A stretch of 64,000 nt of DNA from Zygnema circumcarinatum (lineage: Eukaryota > Streptophyta > Zygnematophyceae > Zygnematales > Zygnemataceae), in NCBI GenBank assembly GCA_037447605.1, contig CM074812.1:1187043-1251042 (forward strand), in the 5' to 3' direction. How positions within the stretch are numbered: the first letter of the stretch is position 1; each line of letters begins with the position of its first letter. Made by a program: the position numbers and the translations under genes. This document shows, in pieces, positions 54,655-64,000 of this stretch. The notes under the pieces are model-generated. The model made no database searches. It had not been told where the DNA came from and worked only from the letters and a program-made list of their open reading frames with translations.

Positions 54655-57600
54655 ATGGCGGCGCCCGCCCGCCGCCTGCGCCACGTGTCTGCCTGTAGAG
54701 CCTCCAGCCTGCCGCCTTCCCGCCCGCCCGCCCGTATCCCCGGGCGAAAGGCGGGTCGAGTGGCGGACGCGGCCATGGCCGGCGAGGCGCGGCTGAACGC
54801 GTTCCCGGCAGCCGCCGCCGGCAGCTCCAACTGCTTAGCGGCTATGAGGGCTCTGTCACCGCCTAGGGCTGACATGGCAGGTGAGGATGCAGATCTGTAC
54901 GGAGAGGACGCCGTGGTGGCGCAGTATCGAGCTTGGACGGTGCGCTCCTAGACCTCCCCGGGTGTGCCGGCAGGGCTAGGGTTAGGGTTAGGGCTTGCAG
55001 GGAAGGGATCAGGAGGAGGGGGGGGGATGCAGGATGGAGGGAAGGAATTGCCTATCAAATCTGGAACTCCATGGCGAGATTTGCACTGTTTGGACGTGGC
55101 AAGCGTCTGAAAGGGAGAGGTTCAGCGGATGATGGCATGGGGGAGGCGTCATTGCTGCATGGACAAGTGGATGCATCGCGTCATTTTAGAGAGCCGACTA
55201 TGCCCTTGGAAAAGCAGATTTGGAGTTGTTAATCCTCCTGCAGCAATGATAAGATATGCTGCTTCTGAGACTGATTTGAAAAATAAATTCATAGATTCGG
55301 TCGGCCTGTTCCTTTCCATTGTCCGAAACCTAAGCCTCAGCAGACTAAGGTGTCAGCCGATGCGAAGTAGGCGAATTCTGTGACGCCTCGTTCAAAAGCA
55401 ACTTGAGATCTGCATGGTTTGAAAGGAACTAGAACTGCCGCCTACCTTTGTGGGCATGAATCCCTCATTGGATAATGAATTAGCGGCCAACTTTCACCTT
55501 ATAAGGTGGGACTCTTGAAAGAGTCCACCTGATTTAGACTTAGAAATATGCACTGAATACAATCTACCTCTAAAGATTTGCAGCGTGCCTTATTGGCTCA
55601 AATGATGTTTCTTTGCCGCTAAGCCTTCTTGTCCGTGAATCCCCCCCTGTACACCTGATCCTCCATTTTGTGATTTCATTGGAGGTATCCAAATATATGG
55701 ATACTTCTGCATGGTTTCGTGCGCTTTGGTGCTCAGGAATGTCTATCCAGTAGTGAGTTTTTCACTTTTCCATTCGATTTTTGATCGTCGAAGCCAACAT
55801 TCATTCCGTCGAGATATTTTTTTTAATAGTTTCAGAAATCGGTTTTCGGTTTTCGGCTTTCAGGCTTCCAAGAATCACCAATCTGTATGAAGCGCCTTCT
55901 ATTTTTTGATTTCTGACTGCTGGAGTGCCTATGCACTGAATCTTGAATTGAAGCAAATTTTTGGTCTGTGAAAAACGCATTCACATGGTGCAGGCGGAGC
56001 ATCCATCGGCAATTGACAGCTTCGAAAGGTTGATGGAATTGGCGGAGGGGAAAAAAGTGGCAGTGTTTTTGGACTATGATGGCACGCTTTCGCCCATCGT
56101 GGAAGACCCCGACAAAGCATTCATGTCCGAGGCAGTAAGTGCAGGCCTGCTTAGAAGTTTGTCCTTTTGCTGGACTGGAATACTGTGTTGGAATATGTTC
56201 TGATTCCAAGGAATTGCAAAAGTATACAATGTAGGGTGGTAGGGTTGGTTGAATTAGCGCTCTATGTGGGGGGCGGGGAAGGTTAGGTCTGTTGGACGAC
56301 TGACTCCTTGACTGTGCTCTTGCAGATGCGAGAGGTTGTGAAGAAAATTGCGCTGCATTTTCCAACAGCGATCATCAGTGGGAGAGGGCGGGAGAAGGTT
56401 AGTCGTTTTTTGACAGGAGGGAACAATTGAAGGAGAAGTACGAGAAGAAGCTGCTTACCGTAAATCTACACTATGCGTACACTTTCAATCGAATTGAACT
56501 GTCAAAATAAACTCGATCATTAACTTCAACTTTGCACTCGAAGGGGTGCTATTGCTTTCAGCTGAAAATTTGAATTTGTTCTTTGATTGATTTAAGTGTT
56601 CCTGATGTTCACCCCCACGTTCGGATTCCAGCTAATTGCACCTCAAGATTCAGACAACTGACCTATTGTCCAGTTAAACCGGGGACCGTACAACTTTTTC
56701 TTTTAAAACTCGTGTCATCTGTGGACCAAGAAAAACGATTTGAACAGAAAAAAAAAAGAAATTTTCAAATTGAAATTCATTCCGTCTTGTCTCGAATAGT
56801 TTCAGAATTGAATGTGATTGAACTTGCAGGTCTACGACTTCGTGCGGCTCTCGGAACTTTATTATGCTGGCAGTCATGGGATGGATATTAGTGGGCCAGC
56901 CACTCGTGCAGGTCTGCATGGAGGGCCGACTCTGAACGGAACAGCTACATGTAGCACAAATAACGAGGTATTTTCCTTATGGGCTGCCGCAAGCATTGTC
57001 CACTAGCTGACCCACTAACTGCTTTTCATGGTATCTGATTCAATTAATTCAATCAATCAATCAATTCAATATCAATATTCATCAATATTCAGTATCAATT
57101 TTCTTTGATCCGAGGATACTGATGCTTGAGATGGCGGCGTGGGGACTGGAGGAGTGTGCGGTTTGATCTGTGCTTTGGCAGGGAAATGCAATCACCCTTT
57201 TCCAGCCTGCTAGCGAGTTCTACCCAGTCATGAATGAGGTAGCTGCCTCTCCCTCACTGGCATGCAGTCTTTCGCTGCTCTGTGGTTTCTATCTGAATAA
57301 CAGAAGCCCCTGAGGTGGCAACTGTTTCGTCGTTGAGGTAAGGCCATAAACGTTTCTTGTTCTTGATACTGAGTGATGTGCAGGTGTATGAGCGACTTAG
57401 AGCACAAGCAAAGCATGTGGAAGGAGCCTTGGTGGAGAACAACAAGTTTTGCATTACTGTGCACTTTCGACGGGTCCGAGAAGAGGTCTGCTGCACTCTC
57501 GAATCTGCTTTCCAGATTGACAGCGCTTTCTTTAGTTTGCTTTCAATTCTTTAGGGTACTTCATGGCAATCCCGTCTACCACTTTTTGTCGATGTAAAGC

Positions 57601-59110
57601 TTAATAATAATGCTTATACATCATACTTGCTCCTTTATACCGTTCACTCCCTTGAACCTGGCAATCACATTTTTCATATCAGGCTACTATTTTTGCATGT
57701 TCTGTTCAGAGGTGGGAGGCCCTGGCGGATATCGTATCGGGAGTGTTGAATGATTATCCAAAGCTGCGCACAACACATGGGCGGAAGGTGCGTCTTTTGT
57801 AGCAATACATTGTCAAAATACTATCCAAACCTAAAGCAGAAACTTTTCGTTTCATAAAGCCTAGCTGGGAGGGTGTGATTGGTTGGCTTCAAATGGGAAG
57901 TTTGAGTCCTACTCTTCACATGCAGGTGTTAGAAGTGCGACCGGCAGTCGATTGGAACAAGGGAAAGGCTTTGGCTTATCTTCTTTCTGCTCTTGGTAAG
58001 AGCATTTCTGAAGCACAATGTCGTCAGTTGGGGTCTGTTGAACAGCAGTAATCTGCAGGTTACTCTCAGAGTGCAAGTTTAGGAGTTATGTCTATGGACT
58101 CAGTTACGCTACACGACTCGGAAGTTGATGCTAGGGTAAGTGCAAGAGTGATAGGAAGATGCAAATAAGGAAGAATGAGTTTAGTCAAACCGATCGTCCC
58201 TTCGTTTGTTGTGATTGAGAGGTCTCATTTTGAACCTCGATGGATCGGATGGCCAGGGCTAGAGAAAGGTGACGAAGTGTTACCTCTCTACATTGGAGAT
58301 GACCGCACAGATGAGGATGCGTTTTCTGTAAGCCCCCCCACTCATAAAGTCAATAATGTGTTATGCAACGCTAATGGCAGTACAGCAATTAAGTTAAAAG
58401 TTCGCATTCCGTGGAGTCGCTGCTGGAACGAGGCAAGCGCTAATCTCGAAGCATTGATATCGTTTTTGTTGACGAGAAAGTTGAAGCTAAGTGAATGTTA
58501 GGACAGGAGGCTTTTTGAAGCAGGCCTAGAAAGCAGTGCGTGGAGCGTAGAGGGCTCCCTACGGAGCAAGGTCTGAATGGTAGTAAGAAGGAAAACAAGT
58601 TCAGGCTTTACTCCAGCAGATCTGAAGGAGCTGTGAGATGAGGAGTGATTGGTGCAGGTTTTGAAAGACCGTGGCATGGGTTGTGGCATATTAGTTTCCA
58701 CAACTGTTAAAGTCACACGCGCATCCTATTCACTTCGGGATCCTTCTGAGGTGGGTTATGGCACAATCAATCGCCACCTTTACTCTGGTTTGTTCTTCTA
58801 CTCGTTGCTGTGCAGTCTGCTCAAGTAAGTCAGGAATAATTTGTCTGAGTTCTATGGCTCCCTATGGCCCTCTCTGTCTCGAGTGTTGAATTCTCCTTGT
58901 CTACGCATAGGCTAAATAATTTGGTGAAGACACCGGAAATGGAGTTTCTGAAATTATAAAACTGGTCTTCAACTGAAGCCCTTTGAGTGGCCTATATTTG
59001 CAAAATGTTTCCTAATCAGGCGCACTGACTGTTTATGGCAGGTAATGACCTTTTTGAAGAAGCTTGTGAATTGGAGAGATGCCCAGCTAAAGCAAAATAG
59101 GAGCGATTGA
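54655..59110 (+). CDS. TPP: Trehalose-6-phosphate phosphatase, copy 1
   Basis: Exons: 54655-54939, 55994-56134, 56326-56397, 56830-56967, 57182-57238, 57384-57485, 57710-57787, 57926-57995, 58059-58135, 58220-58327, 58658-58750, 59042-59110, giving 429 residues. It hydrolyses trehalose-6-phosphate to trehalose. HAD-family landmarks are all present: [13 protein letters not shown] (catalytic DxDGT), [77 protein letters not shown] and [19 protein letters not shown]. The first exon is Ala/Arg/Pro-rich, possibly an organelle-targeting region, and ends YRAWT like plant TPPs. An unusual insertion (exon 9 and the start of exon 10, with RWIGWPGLE) lies before LYIGDD. A shorter in-phase form could skip it using an AG at 58261-58262. 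Confidence 0.95.
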
Positions 59111-59228
59111 GCCTGGCGGGTTCCGGCGCTGCACTTCCTGTGCAGCTGCGCGATTGGCCCTCTCTTGCCATAAACACAGAGGAGCACTTCCTCTCCCTCT
59201 CCCTCTTCTTCCTGCCTTCCGTCAGGCT
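55490..59228 (+). repeat. Left arm of the TPP inverted duplication
   Basis: This segment is the reverse complement of about 60373-64000 through exons and introns. Long intron stretches match almost exactly, for example 57490-57700 against 61840-62045. Homology fades at the outer edge in TPP1 intron 1 and at the inner edge after CTTCTTCCTGCCTTCCGTC near 59228. Confidence 0.9.
57039..57102 (+). repeat. TCAA/ATTCAATATC repeat specific to TPP copy 1
   Basis: About 60 bases of TCAA and ATCAATATTC units in the intron before exon 5. The matching intron of copy 2 (62354-62517) lacks this expansion, which distinguishes the two arms. Confidence 0.85.
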
Positions 59229-59260
59229 GGCGACCCAAGGGCCGTCAAATTGGTTATCAT

Positions 59261-59728
59261 ATGTTGTTTAACTTAGTTAGACTGGGACGGAGACGTGGCC
59301 CAGGCTCCTCCGGGAACACCAAGCAAAGTGTTCCCACGTGGTTATTTGCTCTTGCTATTCCGCCTAGCGCCCTGAATACTATCCAGAGTTCTGGAGAAGT
59401 TCTTGGCAGACTGATAGAAGCAGCTGACCGGGCAGGACCCTTTAAATTGGTCCTCCTTTTCTCAAAGCCTTTTGAGCAGGGGTTGAGGGGGGAGTGCGAA
59501 AGTGTTGTAGTCGGAATGATCAGGCCATCCGCGGTCCAGGCTGAGGCTCAGCCAGCCCTGTTGCTGGTGAATGCGAGGAAGTTGAGAGCTCGGGAAGGTC
59601 CGGCACCTCCTCGTGGAAAGGACGCCTGCTTCTTGTGTACTCGCGGATTGAGCCGTTTGATGTGCCACGTTTTACACGCAAAGCGCTACAAAACTCCCGC
59701 TACTGAGAACAGATCAAATTGCATATGA
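59261..59728 (+). CDS. Possible small unknown protein in the spacer
   Basis: A 155-codon frame starting with ATG. The sequence looks protein-like in parts (LFALAIPPSALNTIQSSGEV, LGRLIEAADRAGPFKLVLLF) but I recognise no family, signal or repeat. A further open frame follows at 59719-59907 (LQPEEFTTLDFIAAIR). These could be exons of one gene, a remnant carried in at the duplication, or chance. No splice pair links them convincingly. Confidence 0.2.
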   Translation: MLFNLVRLGRRRGPGSSGNTKQSVPTWLFALAIPPSALNTIQSSGEVLGRLIEAADRAGPFKLVLLFSKPFEQGLRGECESVVVGMIRPSAVQAEAQPALLLVNARKLRAREGPAPPRGKDACFLCTRGLSRLMCHVLHAKRYKTPATENRSNCI

Positions 59729-60054
59729 AGAGTCAGCCTCGGCAGGATGCTCGTGATGGCGTGGACGGAGAGCAGCAATTCAAAGCAAAGCAACTGCAAC
59801 CAGAGGAATTCACGACCCTCGATTTCATTGCAGCCATCAGACTGCCGAATGGACATTCCAGCAAGAAAGCGTCGAGTACAAAAGCCCAGACGCATCTCTC
59901 CCTCTGAAGGAGCCAGGATTGAGAGAGAACCTTGTCCTCGCCCTCACAAGCTATAGTGAGTGGACGGCTGTTAAGCCCTCCAACCTAAGGAGGGCCATAC
60001 TTAAGTTCTTGCTTCATTCTACCACGAGGAACACCATAGCTCCCGCTCCACTCC

Positions 60055-60200
60055 ATCCATCCCTCCGCTTCCCTCCCCTTCCTCCTCCCCCCTTCCCTCC
60101 CTCCCTCCCCCCCATCCCTCTCCTCCATCCGTCCCTCCCACCCGCCCCTTCCCGCCCTCCCTCCTTCCTCCCTCCCTCCCTCTCTCCCTCTCTCCCGATC
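60055..60200. repeat. CCCTCC polypyrimidine tract in the spacer
   Basis: About 145 bases of C/T-rich CCCTCC and CTCCATC units, similar in type to the tract at 34.3 kb. Confidence 0.85.
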
Positions 60201-60478
60201 TCGAGCCTCAGCCTCAGCTGCTTCCACCTCACAAGGCATGATCGTGCGAACTACAGCACAATTCTCCCCAAAACCCGAATACTTTACAGAAAACATTGAG
60301 AAACAAGAGGACGAGCAAAAGGGTCCCGCATGGTAAGCTGCTACTGTCATCTTTCCCAAAGCATTCTTAGGGAAAAGTGACGGAAGGTAGGAAGAAGAGG
60401 GAGATACAGCGCTCGTTGTGCAGGGAAAGAGAGGGGCAGTCGTGCAGCTGCACAGATAGAGCAGACCCCCAGCCAGGC

Positions 60479-63400
60479 TCAACCGCTCTTCTGCTGTGCC
60501 ACTCTCCAATTCACGAGCTTCTTCAAGAACGTCATTACCTGCCATAAACAATCAGTGCGCCTGATTAGGAAACATTTTGCAAATATAGGCCACTCAAAGG
60601 ACTTCAGTTGAAGACCAGTTTTATAATTTCAGACTCCATGTCCGGTTTCTTCACCATATCAATTGCCTTATGCGTAGAAAAGGAGCAATCAACACTCGAG
60701 ACAGAGAGGGCCATAGGGAGCCACAGAACTCAATTATTCCTGACTTACTTGAGCAGACTGCACAGCAACGAGTAGACGAACAAACCAGAGTGAAGGTGGC
60801 GATTGATTGTGCCATAACCCACCTCAGAAGGATCCCGAAGTGAATAGGATGCGCGTGTGATTTTAGCAGTTGTGGAAACCAATATGCCACAACCCATGCC
60901 GCGCTCTTTCAAAACCTGCACCAAGGATTCCCGCCAATCACTCCTCATCTCATAGCTTCTTCAGATCTGCTGCAGTAAAGCCTGAACTTGTTTTCCTTCT
61001 TACTACCATTCAGACCTTGCTCCGTAGGGAGCCCTCTACGCCCCACGCACTGCTTTCTAGGGTGTGAATGCTTCTAGATAGCACTTGCCTTACAGAAAAC
61101 CTCCTTTCCGGCAGCTCCTCCATGGACTGCTAATTTCTTAACTTAATCAATGTACCGCCATTAGCGTTGCATGACACATTATTGTCTTTATGAGTGGGGG
61201 AGCTTACAGAAAACGCATCCTCATCTGTGCGGTCATCTCCAATGTAGAGAGGTAACACTTCGTCACCTTTCTCTAGCCCTGGCCATCCGATCCATCGAGG
61301 TTCAAAATGAGACCTCTCAATCACAACAAACGAAGGGACGATCGGTTTGACTAAACTCATTCTTCCTTATTTGCATCTTCCTATCACTCTTGCACTTACC
61401 CTAGCATCAACTTCCGAGTCGTGTAGCGTAACTGAGTCCATAGACATAACTCCTAAACCTGCACTCTGAGAGTAACCTGCAGATTACTGCTATTCAACTG
61501 ACCCCAACTGACGACATTGTGCTTCAGAAATGCTCTTACCAAGAGCAGAAAGAAGATAAGCCAAAGCCTTTCCCTTGTTCCAATCGACTGCCGGTCGCAC
61601 TTCTAACACCTGCATGTGAAGAGTAGGACTCAAACTTCCCATTTGAAGCCAACCAATCACACCCTCCCAGCTAGGCTTTATGAAACGAAAAGTTTCTGCT
61701 TTAGGTTTGGATAGTACTTTGACAATGTATTGCTACAAACGACGCACCTTCCGCCCATGTGTTGTGCGCAGCTTTGGATAATCATTCAACACTCCCGATA
61801 CGATATCCGCCAGGGCCTCCCACCTCTGAACAGAACATGCAAAAAGACTAGCCTGATATGAAAAATGTGATTGCCAGGTTCAAGGGAGTGAACGGTATAA
61901 AGGAGCAAGTATGATGTATAAGCATTATTATTAAGCTTTACATCGACAAAAAGTGGTAGACGGGATTGCCATGAAGTACCCTAAAGAATTGAAAGCAAAC
62001 TAAAGAAAGCGCTGTCAATCTGGAAAGCAGATTCGAGAGTGCAGCAGACCTCTTCTCGGACCCGTCGAAAGTGCACAGTAATGCAAAACTTGTTGTTCTC
62101 CACCAAGGCTCCTTCCACATGCTTTGCTTGTGCTCTAAGTCGCTCATACACCTGCACATCACTCAGTATCAAGAACAAGAAACGTTTATGGCCTTACCTC
62201 AACGACGAAACAGTTGCCACCTCAGGGGCTTCTGTTATTCAGATAGAAACCACAGAGCAGCGAAAGACTGCATGCCAGTGAGGGAGAGGCAGCTACCTCA
62301 TTCATGACTGGGTAGAACTCGCTAGCCGGCTGGAAAAGGGTGATTGCATTTCCCTGCCAAAGCACAGATCAAACCGCACACTCCTCCAGTCCCCACGCCG
62401 CCATCTCAAGCATCAGTATCCTCGGATCAAAGAAAATTTGAACAGCAATCAGATACCATGAAAAACAGCTTGTGGGTCAGAGTGGACAATGCTTGCGGCA
62501 GCCCATAAGGAAAATACCTCGTTATTGGTGCTACATGAAGCTGTTCCGTTCAGTGTCGGCCCTCCATGCAGACCTGCACCAGTGGCTGGGCCCATAATAT
62601 CCATCCCATGACTGCCAGCATAATAAAGTTCCGAGAGCCGCACGAAGTCGTAAACCTGCAAATTCAATCACATTCAATTCTGAAACTATTCGAGACAAGA
62701 CTGGAATGAATTTCAATTTGAAAATATCTTGTTTTTTCTGTTCAAATCGTTTTTCTTGGATGACATGAGTGGTAAAAGAAAAAAGCTGTACGGTCCCCGG
62801 TTTAACTGGACAATGGGTCAGTTAAATCCATTGTCTGAACCTTGAGGTGCAATTAGCTGGGATCCGAACGTGGGGGTGAACATCAGGAACACTTGAAACA
62901 ATTTTAAGAACAAGTTCAAATGTTCAGCTGAAAACAATAGCACCCCTTCGAGTGCAAAGTTGAAGTTAATGATCGAGTTTATTTTGACAGTTCAATTCGA
63001 TTGAAAGTGTACGCATAGTGTAGATTTACGGTAAGCAGCTTCTTCTCGTACTTCTCCTTCAATTGTTCCCTCCTGTCAAAAAACGACTAACCTTCTCCCG
63101 CCCTCTCCCACTGATGATCGCTGTTGGAAAATGCAGCGCAATTTTCTTCACAACCTCTCGCATCTGCAAGAGCACAGTCAAGGAGTCAGTCGTCCAACAG
63201 ACCTAACCTTCCCCGCCCCCCACATAGAGCGCTAATTCAACCAACCCTACCACCCTACATTGTATACTTTTGCAATTCCTTGGAATCAGAACATATTCCA
63301 ACACAGTATTCCAGTCCAGCAAAAGGACAAACTTCTAAGCAGGCCTGCACTTACTGCCTCGGACATGAATGCTTTGTCGGGGTCTTCCACGATGGGCGAA

Positions 63401-63495
63401 AGCGTGCCATCATAGTCCAAAAACACTGCCACTTTTTTCCCATCCGCCAATTCCATCAACCTTTCGAAGCTGTCAATTGCCGATGGATGCTCCGC
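60479..63495 (-). CDS. TPP: Trehalose-6-phosphate phosphatase, copy 2 (5' end outside window)
   Basis: Exons in coding order: 63495-63355, 63163-63092, 62655-62518, 62353-62297, 62151-62050, 61825-61748, 61609-61540, 61476-61400, 61315-61208, 60915-60823, 60538-60479; 331 residues visible. All boundaries and phases match exons 2-12 of copy 1, and all HAD motifs are kept ([35 protein letters not shown]). Differences from copy 1 are few: ADGKK for AEGKK, IMGPATG for [11 protein letters not shown] for ATCS, KERG for KDRG, and TAKIT for TVKVT. The last exon ends WRVAQQKSG instead of [13 protein letters not shown] counterpart of exon 1 is not in the window, so whether this copy has its own start is unknown. 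The tail-to-tail layout makes the two transcripts convergent. Confidence 0.92.
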
Positions 63496-64000
63496 CTGCA
63501 CCATGTGAATGCATTTTTCACAGACCAAAAACTTGCTTCAATTCAAGATTCAGTGCATAGGCACTCCAGCAGTCAAAAATCAAAAAACAGAAGGCGCTTC
63601 ATTCAGATTGGGGATTCTTGGAAGCCTGAAAGCCGAAAACCGACTTCTGAAACTATTAAAAAAAATCTCCCGACAGAATGAATGTTGCTTCAATGATCAA
63701 AAATCGAATGGAAAAGTGAAAAACTCCACTACTGGATAGGCATTTCTGAGCTCCCGAGAACACTTAATAGCATGGTTAAGAGTCCATGTATTTCTGATTT
63801 ACAGGAATGCATGGATACTTCCAGTGAAATCAGCATGAGCATTTCCTTCAAGAAAATATGACAACGGAGTCACGGACACCAAGGCTCCGTGGCAAGAAAC
63901 ATCACTTGAAGCCATTGAGGACGCTGCAAATCCTTTTAGCTGAATAGTATTTGGTGCACATTTCTAAGTTTGAGTTAGGCGAACTCTTCCAAGTGAAAGA
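63496..64000 (-). other. Presumed intron 1 (or 5' flank) of TPP copy 2
   Basis: It corresponds to the last part of TPP1 intron 1 but is more diverged than the exonic part of the arm. No coding exon is seen. Confidence 0.6.

Larger units (their letters stand above)
59229..60372. other. Spacer between the two TPP arms
   Basis: About 1.1 kb of unique sequence between the inverted arms. It contains a 155-codon open frame (59261-59728) and a CCCTCCC tract (60055-60200). Confidence 0.7.
60373..64000 (-). repeat. Right arm of the TPP inverted duplication
   Basis: Mirror of 55490-59228. Homology is still detectable at the window edge: the CTTAGAAATGTGCACC stretch (minus strand, near 63960) matches CTTAGAAATATGCACT near 55540. 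The outer boundary therefore lies at or beyond base 64000. Confidence 0.9.

Noticed and set aside
59985-60551. 188-codon minus-strand frame in the spacer
   Set aside because: It overlaps the end of TPP2 in another frame and runs through the CCCTCC tract; low-complexity artefact.

Overview
The window is nuclear DNA of a green plant, most likely a streptophyte alga (charophyte) or another non-seed lineage. The evidence is gene content: a plant-type class I trehalose-6-phosphate synthase with a dead phosphatase-like tail, plant-type trehalose-6-phosphate phosphatases, a class I TCP transcription factor, a chloroplast TIC20 translocon protein and a large PPR protein. All but one gene carry many GT-AG introns of about 100-1000 bases. 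There is no sign of bacterial or viral organisation. I cannot name the species. A perfect run of 22 TTAGGG units, rather than the usual plant TTTAGGG, may help to place it. Layout: about 0-0.8 kb is a foldback (inverted-repeat) element. 1.9-7.3 kb (+) is a 15-exon GT61-type glycosyltransferase carrying the telomere-like array in an intron. 8.3-9.0 kb (-) is an intronless TIC20. 12.5-13.3 kb (-) is SKP1. 13.6-14.0 kb holds an inverted pair of a dispersed repeat that recurs near 25.6 and 45.2 kb. 14.7-21.7 kb (+) is the splicing kinase PRP4K. 26.0-29.4 kb (+) is a PPR protein. 31.2-33.6 kb (+) is a class I TCP factor whose TCP domain is split by an intron. 34.9-40.0 kb (+) is a WDR44-like WD40 protein. 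40.9-44.8 kb (+) is a membrane-anchored methyltransferase with a huge low-complexity stem. 45.9-53.2 kb (-) is TPS1 in 18 exons. 54.7-59.1 kb (+) is TPP copy 1 in 12 exons. 60.5 kb to the right edge (-) is TPP copy 2, whose first exon would lie outside the window. The last 18 kb is the most notable part. A complete two-step trehalose pathway is physically clustered: TPS1 makes trehalose-6-phosphate and the TPPs dephosphorylate it. TPS1 and TPP1 are divergent and share a 1.4 kb promoter region. TPP1 and TPP2 lie tail to tail as arms of an inverted duplication at least 3.6 kb long, covering exons and introns, with a spacer of about 1.1 kb. Both TPPs share an unusual insertion before the GDDRTDED motif. 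Exon models were built by hand by joining GT-AG exons in phase and matching remembered family motifs. Every reading frame closes, but weak splice sites are flagged. Large gaps at 9.0-12.5 and 21.7-26.0 kb contain no gene I can support.
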